Source: Comamonas fluminis (lineage in GTDB: Bacteria; Pseudomonadota; Gammaproteobacteria; Burkholderiales; Burkholderiaceae_C). From it: 64,000 nucleotides of DNA. The position numbers and the translations under genes were made by a program. Shown piece by piece: positions 8,599 to 17,554 of the stretch. The notes beneath the pieces were generated by a model. It did no database searches. It saw only the letters and a list, made by a program, of their open reading frames with translations, and had not been told where the DNA came from. The stretch lies in the NCBI RefSeq assembly GCF_019186805.1, contig NZ_CP066783.1, positions 62,001-126,000 of the forward strand. Direction: 5' to 3'. The number at the start of each line of letters is the position of its first letter. Within the stretch, counting starts at the first letter, position 1.

Positions 8599-10053
8599 AT
8601 GTCCTTGCAATTACGCGACCCCTGCCTGCTGAAAAGCCAGTGCCTGATTGATGGTCAGTGGCTGGCCGCCAGAGACGGCGCCACGATTGACGTGAACAAC
8701 CCGGCTACTGGCGAATTGCTGGTGGCCGTGCCCAAGCTGGGCGAGGCGGAAACGCAATCTGCCATCAATGCTGCAGAGCGTGCTTTTGTGCAGTGGAAGG
8801 CCAAGACCGCCGATCAGCGCGCGGCTGTGCTGCACAAATGGTTTGAGCTGCTGATGGCCAACCAGGAAGATCTGGCGCAGATCATGACGGCAGAGCAGGG
8901 CAAGCCGCTGGCCGAGTCGCGTGGTGAGATTGCCTATGCAGCTTCTTATGTGCAGTGGTTTGCAGAAGAAGCCCGCCGCATCTATGGCTCCACCGTTCCT
9001 TCGCCCTGGGGCGACAAGCGCATTGTGGTGACCAAGGAGCCCGTGGGCGTGTGCGCTGCCATCACACCGTGGAACTTCCCTGCCGCCATGATTACGCGCA
9101 AAGTGGCACCTGCGCTGGCAGCGGGTTGCACCATCATCGTCAAGCCCGCGCAGCAGACGCCGCTGTCGGCGCTGGCGCTGGCCGAGCTGGCGCAGCGTGC
9201 TGGTGTTCCCGCAGGTGTTTTCAGCGTGCTGACGGGATCCTCGCGCTCCATTGGTGGCGTGCTGACGGGCAGCATGGCAGTGCGCAAGCTCACCTTCACG
9301 GGCTCTACGGAAGTGGGCCGTGTGTTGGCCGCGCAATGCGCACCAACGCTCAAGAAAATGTCGCTGGAGCTGGGTGGAAACGCGCCCTTCATCGTGTTCG
9401 ATGACGCCGATCTGGATGCCGCTGTGGAAGGCGCCATGGCTTCCAAATATCGCAACACCGGCCAGACCTGCGTTTGCGCCAATCGTCTGCTGGTGCAGGA
9501 TGGTGTGTACGACGCTTTCATGGCCAAGCTCAAAGCAGCGGTGCTGGCCCTCAAGGTTGGCAATGGCGCGCAGGATGGCATCACGCAGGGCCCGCTGATT
9601 GACGATGCGGCCGTGGAGAAGGTGGAGGAGCTGGTGCAGGATGCTGTGGCCAAGGGTGCAGAGGTCATCACCGGCGGCAAGCGCAGTGCACTGGGGCGCA
9701 GCTTTTACGAACCCACGATTTTGGGCAACGCGCAGGATGGCATGCGCATCGCCAAGGAAGAAGTCTTTGGCCCTGTGGCACCGGTTTTCCGCTTCAAGAC
9801 TGAGGAAGATGCGATTCGCATGGCCAACGATACGGAGTTCGGTCTTGCTGCCTACTTCTATGCCCGGGATGTAGGCCGTGTGTGGCGCGTGGGCGAGGCG
9901 CTGGAATACGGCATGGTGGGCATTAACAGCGGCATCATCAGCACGGCCGTGGCACCGTTTGGCGGCGTCAAGCAGTCGGGCATGGGGCGCGAAGGCGGGG
10001 CGGCGGGTATCGAGGAATATGTCAGCACCAAATACCTGTGTGTTGGCTACTGA
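8599..10053 (+). CDS. gabD: NAD(P)-dependent succinate-semialdehyde dehydrogenase
   Basis: A 484-residue aldehyde dehydrogenase of the GabD type. It oxidises the succinic semialdehyde released by HpaI to succinate. The general-base Glu257 lies in SLELGGNAPF and the nucleophile Cys291 in the typical GabD motif NTGQTCVCANR, where a second Cys two residues on is the usual redox-sensitive partner. Also present are ITPWNFPAAM and FTGSTEVG. The ATG at 8599 is preferred to the in-frame upstream start because GAGGAGAGAG lies just ahead of it. Its position between hpaH and hpaI ties it to homoprotocatechuate catabolism rather than GABA use. Confidence 0.93.
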   Translation: MSLQLRDPCLLKSQCLIDGQWLAARDGATIDVNNPATGELLVAVPKLGEAETQSAINAAERAFVQWKAKTADQRAAVLHKWFELLMANQEDLAQIMTAEQGKPLAESRGEIAYAASYVQWFAEEARRIYGSTVPSPWGDKRIVVTKEPVGVCAAITPWNFPAAMITRKVAPALAAGCTIIVKPAQQTPLSALALAELAQRAGVPAGVFSVLTGSSRSIGGVLTGSMAVRKLTFTGSTEVGRVLAAQCAPTLKKMSLELGGNAPFIVFDDADLDAAVEGAMASKYRNTGQTCVCANRLLVQDGVYDAFMAKLKAAVLALKVGNGAQDGITQGPLIDDAAVEKVEELVQDAVAKGAEVITGGKRSALGRSFYEPTILGNAQDGMRIAKEEVFGPVAPVFRFKTEEDAIRMANDTEFGLAAYFYARDVGRVWRVGEALEYGMVGINSGIISTAVAPFGGVKQSGMGREGGAAGIEEYVSTKYLCVGY

Positions 10054-10071
10054 TCGAATGAGGATTTTGTG

Positions 10072-10890
10072 ATGCAGACCCCCGTAAATGCTTTCAAGGC
10101 TGCGATTGCCCAGGGGCAGCCGCAGATCGGACTCTGGCAGAGCCTGGGCAGCCCGTATTCGGCAGAAATTTGTGCGGCAGCAGGCTTTGACTGGCTGCTT
10201 ATTGATGGTGAACATGGTCCGAATGACACGCTGACGCTGCTGAGCCAGTTGCAGGCCATTGCGGCCTACCCCGCAACCCACGCCGTGGCGCGCATTCCCA
10301 TGGGGCATGGCGAGGTTGGCGAGATGCTGATCAAGCAGTATCTGGACATGGGCGTGCAGACGCTGCTGGTGCCCATGGTGGAGACCGCCGAGCAGGCTGC
10401 GCGCATCGTGCGCGGCTCGCGTTACCCGCAGGACGATGGCCGGGGCGGCATTCGCGGCATGGCGGGGGCGCGTGCTTCGGGCTGGGGGCGGCGTGCCAGC
10501 TACTACCACGAGGCCAATGCCCAGATCTGCATGCTGCTGCAGGTGGAATCGGTCGCAGGCCTGAACAATCTGGACGAGATTGCCGAAACCGAAGGCGTGG
10601 ATGGCGTCTTCATTGGCCCGGCGGATCTGTCGGCCGCCATGGGCCATGTGGGCAACCCCGGTCACCCCGATGTGCAAGCGGCCATTGCCGATGCCATCGC
10701 GCGCATTCGCAAGGCTGGCAAGGCCGCAGGCATTCTGACGCCCAATGAAGAGCTGGCGCGCAAGTATCTGGCGCTGGGCTGCAGCTTCGTCGCCGTGGGG
10801 CTGGATACGGGCCTGCTGGTGCAGGCCACCAGCGCATTGGCAACGCGATTCAAGGATGTAAAGCCCGTTGCGCCCAGCAGCACTTACTGA
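10072..10890 (+). CDS. hpaI: 4-hydroxy-2-oxoheptanedioate aldolase
   Basis: A 272-residue class II pyruvate aldolase (HpcH/HpaI family). It cleaves 4-hydroxy-2-oxoheptanedioate to pyruvate and succinic semialdehyde. The motif [14 protein letters not shown] holds the catalytic His and substrate-contact residues, and the Mg ligands are the Glu in LLQVESVAG and the Asp in [26 protein letters not shown] is longer than the E. coli loop. A GTG lies one codon before the chosen ATG. AGGA at 10061-10064 is spaced correctly for the ATG. Last enzymatic gene of the operon. Confidence 0.94.
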   Translation: MQTPVNAFKAAIAQGQPQIGLWQSLGSPYSAEICAAAGFDWLLIDGEHGPNDTLTLLSQLQAIAAYPATHAVARIPMGHGEVGEMLIKQYLDMGVQTLLVPMVETAEQAARIVRGSRYPQDDGRGGIRGMAGARASGWGRRASYYHEANAQICMLLQVESVAGLNNLDEIAETEGVDGVFIGPADLSAAMGHVGNPGHPDVQAAIADAIARIRKAGKAAGILTPNEELARKYLALGCSFVAVGLDTGLLVQATSALATRFKDVKPVAPSSTY

Positions 10891-10972
10891 GGGCGCAGGG
10901 CAGTAGTGACCTTGCGCTTGTTCGTGCGGCCGGGCTCTTACATACAATCAGGCCAGCAACCTCACCTTTGTT

Positions 10973-11464
10973 ATGACTCAGCACGACACAACCAACGCAA
11001 TTGAACCCATGCGCTCGTTTGCGCGTTCCCTGCCGATGGCCCTGCTCAAGGCCCGTGAGTCCGTCATGGTGCGCTTTCGCCCCTCCCTGCGCGCCCATGG
11101 CCTGACAGAGCAGCAGTGGCGTGTCATCCGCGCCATGTCGGCCGCCGATCACCGCCTGCGGCCCATGGAGCTGTCGCAGATGACCTTCATCAGCATGCCC
11201 AGCCTCTCGCGCCTGCTCAAGACGCTGGAAGGACGTGAGCTGATCAAGCGCGGCCGCCATGTGGGTGACCTGCGTGGCTCGGAGTTCGGACTCACCCCTG
11301 CAGGCCACGCCATCGTGGCTGAAATCGCACCGCACTCCGAAGAGACCTATGCCGAGATCGAGCGGCTGGTGGGCAGCAAGGAAATCGAGCAGCTGTACTA
11401 CGTACTTGAGCATGTGGTGCAGCGCCTGGGCCTGCCCGGCGACGACGAGCTGGGCGCCGAATAG
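10973..11464 (+). CDS. hpaR: MarR-family repressor of homoprotocatechuate degradation
   Basis: A 163-residue MarR protein with the HpaR-specific start PMRSFARSLPMALLKARE and the winged helix at about 40-120 (ISMPSLSRLLKTLEGRELI). HpaR represses the hpa genes until the aromatic acid is present. It lies 82 bp after hpaI in the same direction, so it is not divergent from hpaG as in E. coli. A TACAAT -10-like box at 10943-10948 with a weak upstream TTGTTC suggests it may also have its own promoter. Confidence 0.92.
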   Translation: MTQHDTTNAIEPMRSFARSLPMALLKARESVMVRFRPSLRAHGLTEQQWRVIRAMSAADHRLRPMELSQMTFISMPSLSRLLKTLEGRELIKRGRHVGDLRGSEFGLTPAGHAIVAEIAPHSEETYAEIERLVGSKEIEQLYYVLEHVVQRLGLPGDDELGAE

Positions 11465-11487
11465 CCCGGCCACGGCACAATGCAGGC

Positions 11488-12120
11488 ATGAGTTCTGCGA
11501 TTGCCGTCATCGACTTTGAAACCACTGGCATGAGCCCCGCGCAGGGCGCGCGGGCGACCGAGGTCGCCATCGTGCTGCTGGAGCATGGCCGCGTGGTGGA
11601 CCGCTACCAGAGCCTGATGCAGACCGGCGCCTGGGTGTCCCCCTTCATCACCGACCTGACCGGGATTACCAACGAGATGCTGCGCACCGCGCCGCCAGCC
11701 GCAGATGTCATGCGCGAAGCGGCGCGTTTTGTGGGCAGCGCGCCCATGGTGGCGCACAACGCATCGTTTGACAGCAAGTTCTGGCAGGCCGAGCTGGCGC
11801 TGGCCGGGCAAGCCGCTCCCCACGCCTTTGCCTGCACAGTGCTGCTGTCGCGCCGCATTTACCCGCAGGCGCCCAGCCACAGCCTGGGCAATCTGGCGCG
11901 CTATCTGCAGCTGCCCGACACGGGCCGGGCGCACAGGGCGCTGGCCGATGCAGAAATGGCAGCCGCCCTGCTGGCGCGCATGCAGCAGGACCTGAGTACC
12001 CGCCATGCACTGCCCTGGCCGCAGCACGAGCTGCTGATGCAGCTGCAGCGCTGCACCAAGGCCCGCATGCCCGCCTGGCTGGCCGAACAGGCTGCGCAGC
12101 GCAGTCTTACAGCAGGCTGA
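11488..12120 (+). CDS. DEDDh 3'-5' exonuclease (DnaQ/PolC-epsilon like)
   Basis: A 210-residue exonuclease domain. The four acidic residues and the His of the DEDDh class are visible: Asp and Glu in VIDFETTGM, Asp in VAHNASFDSKFW, and His then Asp in the AHRALADAEMAA block. The loop ITDLTGITNEML is typical of the DnaQ epsilon family. Proofreading or RNA trimming is possible. No polymerase domain or GIY-YIG domain is attached. It starts 23 bp after hpaR but shows no functional link to that operon. Confidence 0.87.
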   Translation: MSSAIAVIDFETTGMSPAQGARATEVAIVLLEHGRVVDRYQSLMQTGAWVSPFITDLTGITNEMLRTAPPAADVMREAARFVGSAPMVAHNASFDSKFWQAELALAGQAAPHAFACTVLLSRRIYPQAPSHSLGNLARYLQLPDTGRAHRALADAEMAAALLARMQQDLSTRHALPWPQHELLMQLQRCTKARMPAWLAEQAAQRSLTAG

Positions 12121-12184
12121 TGCGAAGCGGCGCTGTCGCTTTCTGGCTCTGCTGATATTTCATGGTTTTTGGCCTCTTGCCATT

Positions 12185-12220
12185 GACAGTAAAGCGCAGA
12201 CAGCTATGAATTGATGAGCG
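12185..12220 (-). repeat. Dispersed repeat family A, copy 2
   Basis: Read on the minus strand this gives CAATTCATAGCTGTCTGCGC, the TAGCTG plus GCGC signature of family A, between the exonuclease and the flavin reductase genes. Confidence 0.6.
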
Positions 12221-12369
12221 GGCTGGAGCGAATTGATCGCCTAAATCCTTACGGACCCTGAATGGGAGGGTTCCGCCCGATAATCCCCCTCTGCTGTTGC
12301 AGACCTCACGGCCTGCTGTTCGTGAACCGTGGCGCGCTTTTGCAGCGGCCATTTTGTGCTCCTGCTTTT

Positions 12370-12891
12370 GTGAACTCCGCCCTGCCCACCTCTGTCCTGC
12401 GTACTGCCGAGCCTTTCTCGCAGCGCGAATTTCGCGATGCGCTGGGGCAGTTCGCCACGGGCGTCACCATCATCACGGCGCGCAGTGCCGAGGGGCATGC
12501 GGTGGGCACCACGGTCAGCTCGTTCAATGCGCTGTCGCTGGCGCCTTCGCTGGTGCTGTGGAGCCTGGGCCTGAAAGCCAACTCCCTGCCCGTGTTTCGC
12601 GAGGCCACGCACTACGCCGTCCATGTCCTGTCGGCTTCGCAAAAGCCCCTGGCCGAGCTGTTTGCCCGCAAGGGTGCTGACCGCTTCAGCCACACGCCTC
12701 ACCATGATTCGGGGCATGGAGTGCCCTTGCTCGAAGGCTGCAGCGCAATCTTTGAATGCCGCAATCTGCGCCAGCACGAGGAGGGCGATCACCTGCTCTT
12801 CATCGGTGAGGTCGAGCGCTGCGAGCACCATGCCAGCCGCTCCCCGCTGCTCTATCACGGCGGCCATATGCACACACACGGCCCGATCTGA
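12370..12891 (+). CDS. Flavin reductase-like FMN-binding protein
   Basis: A 173-residue flavin reductase (HpaC/DIM6/NTAB fold). Signatures are FRDALGQFATGVTIIT, GTTVSSFNALSLAPSLVLWSL and FIGEVERCEHH with HGGHMH at the C-terminus. These enzymes supply reduced FMN or FAD to two-component monooxygenases. No oxygenase (for example hpaB) is adjacent, so calling it HpaC would be speculative. The start is uncertain. A GTG at 12370 gives the normal family length, while in-frame starts at 12322 and 12262 would add a non-conserved tail. Confidence 0.8.
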   Translation: MNSALPTSVLRTAEPFSQREFRDALGQFATGVTIITARSAEGHAVGTTVSSFNALSLAPSLVLWSLGLKANSLPVFREATHYAVHVLSASQKPLAELFARKGADRFSHTPHHDSGHGVPLLEGCSAIFECRNLRQHEEGDHLLFIGEVERCEHHASRSPLLYHGGHMHTHGPI

Positions 12892-13008
12892 GCCTGAGCC
12901 GCCTGACTGGGAAGCTACCTAGTCAGCTTGAACGATACGAGCTTCCAACGCCCGTCCTAGATTGCCCAGGTTCTCTGGACAACAACTTCACGGCATTGGA
13001 GGTTCATC

Positions 13009-13920
13009 ATGATCGAGTGCGAAGACAGCGTTATCCGTACCCAGGCCCAGGTACCTACCCAAGGGCACAGCGGCATCCAGCTCAAACGAATTTCTCCCGT
13101 CATCGGGGTGGAAGTCTCGGGCATTGATCTGCGCCAGCCTTTGAACGACGCCCAGGCCCAGGAACTGCGCCAGGCCCTGGTGGCACACAAGGTGCTGGTG
13201 TTTCGTGACCAGAACATCACCGCAGCCCAACATGTGGCATTTGCCCGCCGCTTTGGCGAATTGGAACTGCACCCGGTTTTCCCGCATCACCCCGACCACC
13301 CTGAACTGGTGCTGCTGGGCGGCAACAGCAAGATTCCCGGCACCGAGAACGTTTATCACACCGATGTTTCCTGGCGCGAGACGCCTTCCATGGCCTCCAT
13401 ACTGCGCTGCGTGGAATGCCCCGAAGTCGGTGGCGACACGGTGTGGATCAATATGGAGGAGGCTTACGAAAAGCTGCCCGAGACGCGCAAGGAGCAGATT
13501 GCCAAGCTGTTTGCCGTGCACGACATCCTGCCCTCCTTTGGTGCCCGCATGACGCCTGAGGAGCAGGCCCAGGCCCGCTCCAAATATCCGCCCGTGGTGC
13601 ACCCCGTGGTGCGCACCCACCCCGAAAGCGGCAAGAAAATTCTGTATGTGAACGAGACCTTCGTCACGCATTTCTCCAACTTCACGTCGGACTACTCGGG
13701 CTTCCGTTCGGCCAACGAAATCCATGCCCAGCAGCATGATCTGATGGAGTATCTGTTGCGCCAGCCCGGCATTCTGGAATACCAGATGCGCCTGCACTGG
13801 GAGCCCAACACCATCGCCATGTGGGACAACCGTTCCACCCAGCATTACGCGATTCAGGACTATTTCCCCGCGGTGCGCCGCATGCACCGCGCCACAGTCA
13901 TTGGCGACAAGCCGTTTTAA
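13009..13920 (+). CDS. TauD/TfdA-family Fe(II)/2-oxoglutarate dioxygenase
   Basis: A 303-residue TauD-like dioxygenase. The iron triad is visible as His117 and Asp119 in VYHTDVSW and a distal His near 279 in NRSTQHYAIQD. The 2-oxoglutarate-binding Arg lies in the AVRRMHR segment. The N-terminal IGVEVSGIDLRQPL is the conserved first strand of the family. Substrates of the family include taurine, other sulfonates, alkyl sulfates and aryloxyalkanoates, and the sequence does not decide between them. It stands alone, downstream of the flavin reductase on the same strand, with a GGAGGT ribosome-binding site. Confidence 0.88.
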   Translation: MIECEDSVIRTQAQVPTQGHSGIQLKRISPVIGVEVSGIDLRQPLNDAQAQELRQALVAHKVLVFRDQNITAAQHVAFARRFGELELHPVFPHHPDHPELVLLGGNSKIPGTENVYHTDVSWRETPSMASILRCVECPEVGGDTVWINMEEAYEKLPETRKEQIAKLFAVHDILPSFGARMTPEEQAQARSKYPPVVHPVVRTHPESGKKILYVNETFVTHFSNFTSDYSGFRSANEIHAQQHDLMEYLLRQPGILEYQMRLHWEPNTIAMWDNRSTQHYAIQDYFPAVRRMHRATVIGDKPF

Positions 13921-14009
13921 TGTGCGCTTAAACCGTTTGCTGCAAGCTGGATTGGGAAGCTGTTTAGAGTGAACGGCTCTGCACTCCCCATCCCGTTAGA
14001 GAGACATAT

Positions 14010-15368
14010 ATGCAGCAACAGGATTTTGATTTTCTGGTCATTGGCGGCGGCTCGGGCGGCGTGCGCGCCAGCCGTGTGGCGGCCAGCTTGGGTGCCCGGG
14101 TGGCTGTGGTGGAAGCTGCGCAACTGGGCGGTACCTGTGTCAACGTGGGCTGCATTCCCAAAAAGCTGCTCAGCCACGCCGCACATTTCAGCCAGCTGGC
14201 CGAAGAAGCCAAAGGCTTTGGCTGGCAGCTGGGTAAGCCGCAGTTCGACTGGCCCACGCTGATTGCCAACAAGGACCGCGAAATCACGCGTTTAAACGGC
14301 GTGTACGCCAAAATGCTGGCCGGGGCAGGGGTCAGCGTCATTCAAGGCCGCGCGACGCTCTCAGGCCCCAATAGCGTGCTTGTGAACGGCCAAACACTGA
14401 ACGCCCGCCACATCCTGATCGCCACCGGCGGAACGCCCAGCCTGCCCGATATTCCGGGTGTGGAGCATGCCATCAGCTCCAACGAGGCATTCCACCTCAA
14501 GGAACTACCCCGGCGCGTGGTGGTCGTGGGCGGTGGCTATATCGCGGTGGAATTTGCCTCCATCTTCCATGGTCTGGGGGCTGAAACCACCTTGCTGCAC
14601 CGCAGCCAGCAACTGCTGCGCGGCTTTGATGCGGATCTGGGCCTGCATCTGGCGCAGGAAATGGCACGCCAGGGCGTGGCCATACGCTGGAGTGAAGAGA
14701 TTCAGGCCATAGAAAAGCAGGCCGATGGTCTGCACCTGCAGCTCAAGAGTGGCGAGCAACTGGTGGTGGACTGCGTGATGTATGCCACCGGGCGCGTGCC
14801 ACTGACTGCCGGGCTGGGCCTGGAAGCCGCTGGCGTGAAGACCAATGACAAGGGTGCGATTGAGGTGGACTCGCACTTCACCACCCGTGTGCCGTCGATT
14901 CACGCCGTGGGCGATGTGATTGACCGCATGGCGCTGACGCCTGTGGCGCTGGCCGAAGGCACTGTCGTGGCGCACCATCTGTTTGGCCATGGCGGCAAGA
15001 GCGCGCCCGACTATGAGCTGGTGCCTACGGCGGTGTTCTCTCACCCGCAGGTGGGCACGGTGGGGCTGTCGGAAGAGGCGGCACGCCAGCGCTTTGGCGC
15101 GGTGCAGATCTTCCAGTCGAGCTTTCGCCCGCTGAGCAACCGCATGGGCGGCGAGCCTGAAAACGTGTTTCTCAAGCTCATCGTCTCCAAAGCCGACCAG
15201 CGTGTGCGCGGCGTGCACATGGTGGGCGAGGGCGCGGGCGAGCTGATGCAGGGCTTTGCCGTGGCGCTTCAATGCGGTGCCACCAAACCGCAGTTCGATG
15301 CGACCATTGGCATACACCCCACGGTGGCCGAGGAGCTGGTCACCATGCGCGAGCCAACCCGGGAATAA
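14010..15368 (+). CDS. gor: Glutathione-disulfide reductase
   Basis: A 452-residue class I pyridine nucleotide-disulfide oxidoreductase. The order is an FAD-binding N-terminus (FDFLVIGGGSGGVRAS), the redox disulfide in GGTCVNVGCIPKKLL, an NADPH-binding central motif (VVVGGGYIAVEFA) and a C-terminal dimer domain with GIHPTVAEE that supplies the active-site His. The GXGXXA-like second site with downstream basic residues (HRSQQLLRG) favours NADPH. The enzyme reduces GSSG in the cytosol. It is monocistronic as far as can be seen, with a RBS GAGAGA before the ATG. Confidence 0.95.
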   Translation: MQQQDFDFLVIGGGSGGVRASRVAASLGARVAVVEAAQLGGTCVNVGCIPKKLLSHAAHFSQLAEEAKGFGWQLGKPQFDWPTLIANKDREITRLNGVYAKMLAGAGVSVIQGRATLSGPNSVLVNGQTLNARHILIATGGTPSLPDIPGVEHAISSNEAFHLKELPRRVVVVGGGYIAVEFASIFHGLGAETTLLHRSQQLLRGFDADLGLHLAQEMARQGVAIRWSEEIQAIEKQADGLHLQLKSGEQLVVDCVMYATGRVPLTAGLGLEAAGVKTNDKGAIEVDSHFTTRVPSIHAVGDVIDRMALTPVALAEGTVVAHHLFGHGGKSAPDYELVPTAVFSHPQVGTVGLSEEAARQRFGAVQIFQSSFRPLSNRMGGEPENVFLKLIVSKADQRVRGVHMVGEGAGELMQGFAVALQCGATKPQFDATIGIHPTVAEELVTMREPTRE

Positions 15369-15392
15369 AAAATGGGCCTTTTCAGGCCCATT
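15365..15392 (-). terminator. Hairpin between convergent gor and minE
   Basis: AATGGGCC and GGCCCATT form an 8 bp stem with a TTTTCA loop. On the minus strand the stem is followed by TTTTTTATT, so it best fits termination of the minCDE transcript. On the plus strand only CCTTT follows. Confidence 0.65.
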
Positions 15393-15430
15393 CCTTTATC
15401 TATCAAGCGCAAGCAGCTATGAATAGATGA
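15393..15430 (-). repeat. Dispersed repeat family A, copy 3
   Basis: On the minus strand it reads TCATAGCTGCTTGCGCTTGA, a near-consensus family A unit, located between the hairpin and the minE stop. Confidence 0.75.
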
Positions 15431-15458
15431 GTTCTTTAGCGCGCACAGCGCAAGTGAG

Positions 15459-15503
15459 GACACCAAGCAAGAGCCGCCTCGCGGCGGGGCCGCCCAGGCG
15501 AAG
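15459..15503 (+). repeat. Dispersed GC-rich repeat family B, copy 2
   Basis: A 45 bp block containing GCAAGAGCCGCCTCGCGGCG. The same block, inverted and differing at only three or so positions, lies at 42056-42100, and its first half recurs at 55208-55240. It lies directly beyond the minE stop codon. Confidence 0.85.
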
Positions 15504-15507
15504 CTCC

Positions 15508-15783
15508 TCAGGAGGTGGTAATCCTAGCCTCCGGCAGCTCGATCTTCACCTCCAGCACTTCCAGGTTTTCCTGGCGCTCCAGGTTCACCTTGATGTCATT
15601 GGGATCAATGGACACGTACTTGGAAATCACGGCCATCAGCTCTTTTTGCAGTGCGGGCAGATAGTCGGGCTTGCTGCTTTCGCCGCCGCCCACGCGCTCA
15701 CGCGCGAGAATGATTTGCAGGCGCTCCTTGGCGACTGAAGCCGACTTCTTCTTCTCTCCCAGCAGAAACGACAACATGGACAT
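15508..15783 (-). CDS. minE: Cell division topological specificity factor MinE
   Basis: A 91-residue protein (89 if translation starts at the second Met, 15777). The N-terminal [20 protein letters not shown] is the anti-MinCD, membrane-sensing region, followed by the conserved [10 protein letters not shown] and the C-terminal topological-specificity domain around [15 protein letters not shown]. MinE releases MinD from the membrane and drives pole-to-pole oscillation so the Z-ring forms at midcell. Last gene of minC-minD-minE, 5 bp after minD. Confidence 0.96.
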   Translation of the reverse strand: MSMLSFLLGEKKKSASVAKERLQIILARERVGGGESSKPDYLPALQKELMAVISKYVSIDPNDIKVNLERQENLEVLEVKIELPEARITTS

Positions 15784-15788
15784 TGCGC

Positions 15789-16601
15789 TTACCTCCCGCC
15801 AAAGATGCGCTTGAAGAAACCAGGCTTGACGGCTTCGGTAAAGCGCATGGGCTTGTCTTCACCCAGGAAGCGCGAAACCACGTCCTGATAGGCCTCGGCC
15901 ACGTCAGAGCCCTGCATGTGCACGGCTGGAATGCCCTGGTTGGACGCCTGCAGCACGGTTTCCGATTCAGGAATCACGCCAATCAGCTCGATACGCAGAA
16001 TGTCCTGAATGTCTTCCAGCGACAGCATCTGGCCATCTTCCACGCGGTTGGGGTTGTAGCGCGTGATCAGCAGATGCTCCTTGATCTTCTCGCCCCTGGT
16101 GGCGCGATCGGTCTTGGAGCTGAGCATGCCCAGAATGCGGTCCGAGTCGCGCACGGACGAGACTTCGGGGTTGGTCACCACCAGCGCTTCATCTGCGTAG
16201 TGCATGGCCATCAGCGCACCGCTTTCGATGCCGGCGGGCGAGTCGCAGACGATGTATTCGAAGTCCATGCCGGACAGGTCGTCCAGCACCTTCTTCACAC
16301 CTTCTTGCGTCAGCGCTTCCTTGTCACGGGTCTGAGAGGCCGCCAGCACGAACAGGTTGTCGCACTGCTTGTCCTTGATCAGGGCTTGGTTCAGATTCGC
16401 TTCACCCTGGATGACGTTGATCAGGTCATAGACCACGCGGCGCTCGCAGCCCATGATCAGGTCCAGGTTGCGCAAGCCCACATCAAAATCAATCACAGCG
16501 GTCTTGTGACCGCGCAGAGCGAGGCCCGATGCGAAGCTGGCGCTGGTGGTGGTCTTGCCGACCCCGCCTTTGCCAGAGGTCACGACGACGATTTTGGCCA
16601 T
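15789..16601 (-). CDS. minD: Septum site-determining ATPase MinD
   Basis: A 270-residue ParA/MinD ATPase of standard length. [20 protein letters not shown] holds the deviant Walker A with its signature lysine, [17 protein letters not shown] is switch I, and [14 protein letters not shown] carries Walker B. The C-terminal FFKRIFGGR is the membrane-targeting amphipathic helix. MinD recruits MinC to the membrane and is stimulated by MinE. The start at 16601 is fixed by the Walker region. Upstream in-frame codons are intergenic. Confidence 0.97.
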   Translation of the reverse strand: MAKIVVVTSGKGGVGKTTTSASFASGLALRGHKTAVIDFDVGLRNLDLIMGCERRVVYDLINVIQGEANLNQALIKDKQCDNLFVLAASQTRDKEALTQEGVKKVLDDLSGMDFEYIVCDSPAGIESGALMAMHYADEALVVTNPEVSSVRDSDRILGMLSSKTDRATRGEKIKEHLLITRYNPNRVEDGQMLSLEDIQDILRIELIGVIPESETVLQASNQGIPAVHMQGSDVAEAYQDVVSRFLGEDKPMRFTEAVKPGFFKRIFGGR

Positions 16602-16659
16602 GTTTGCACGATTCCTTAAAGACAGATGAGGCAGGTTAATAGGTTGTTCGGTGCGTCTG

Positions 16660-17406
16660 TCACACCGGCTCGATGATGATCTTCTCGCCCTCCAGACGGA
16701 CTTTGGCAGCCTTGCCAGAGACATCTGCAGGTAAATCGGTCTCGATTGTGCGATAGATACCTGCAATAGAGAGCAATTGCGGCTCCATGCAAGTGCTAAA
16801 TATTCTTGCGCTGGTATTGCCACTGGCTCCGGCCACGGCGCGGCCACGCAGCGGCGCATAGACGTGGACGTTGCCGTCTGCAATCACCTCAGCACCATAG
16901 CTGACGATGTCCAGTACGACAATATCGGTTCCCTTGGCATAGACGCGCTGACCGGAGCGCAGAGGGCGGTCCACGATCAGGGCATCGGCCTGCGGTGCGG
17001 GGATTTCGACCTCGTGCACCACTTCCACTTCGCGGATGATTTCGTGAATTTCCGGCTCGGCGCGGCGTATGGGCGTTGCATCGGGGGCCGCGGTCAGGCC
17101 CAACGCGTGGGCGGCCTCCATCTGCCCGGGGCTGCCGCCGCGCACCGCCACAGGCACGGTGCGATGGGCACGCAAGGCATCTACCAGGGCCACAAAATCA
17201 ATGCTTTCCCCGGCCTCGCGCACCTGGCTCAGGTCGATGAGCACGGGGTCGTTGTCGAAAAAGTCGGGGTCATCGGCAAGGCGACTGGCCAAGTCCTGCG
17301 TCAGGGCTTGCATGTCGGTGCTGCGAAGCACTACCGACAGCACCGGCAGTTGTGCGCTCTTGAGGTCAAAGCTGGGGCGCTCGGCGCCGGTCGATTCAAC
17401 AGACAT
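16660..17406 (-). CDS. minC: Septum site-determining protein MinC
   Basis: A 248-residue MinC. The N-terminal domain (about 1-110), which disassembles FtsZ, begins FDLKSAQLPVLSVVL. A Glu/Val/Pro-rich linker (EIHEIIREVEVVHEVEIPAP) follows. The C-terminal beta-helix (about 150-248) carries RSGQRVYAKGTDIVVL, VIADGNVHVYAPLRGRAVAGA and the MinD-contacting GNTSARIF. The start at 17406 is the first ATG that fits. An upstream TTG is less likely. First gene of the min operon, divergent from the enoyl-CoA hydratase gene. Confidence 0.95.
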   Translation of the reverse strand: MSVESTGAERPSFDLKSAQLPVLSVVLRSTDMQALTQDLASRLADDPDFFDNDPVLIDLSQVREAGESIDFVALVDALRAHRTVPVAVRGGSPGQMEAAHALGLTAAPDATPIRRAEPEIHEIIREVEVVHEVEIPAPQADALIVDRPLRSGQRVYAKGTDIVVLDIVSYGAEVIADGNVHVYAPLRGRAVAGASGNTSARIFSTCMEPQLLSIAGIYRTIETDLPADVSGKAAKVRLEGEKIIIEPV

Positions 17407-17554
17407 GGATGGGATCAGCGCACGCAAGGTGCTCTATGAGGACGCCAAAGTGTACCTGCCTGCCAGTGAAAGATATGGTCACCGAGTGTTTGCACAGCAA
17501 CACTTGATGTGTCTCAGAGGGCGGACAGCCCCGGCTCTGGATGAAAATACAGTC

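Noticed and set aside
8611-10947. A very long open frame on the minus strand opposite gabD and hpaI
   Set aside because: It mirrors two genes with clear protein motifs, has a His/Arg/Ala-rich translation without motifs, and reflects high-GC codon bias.
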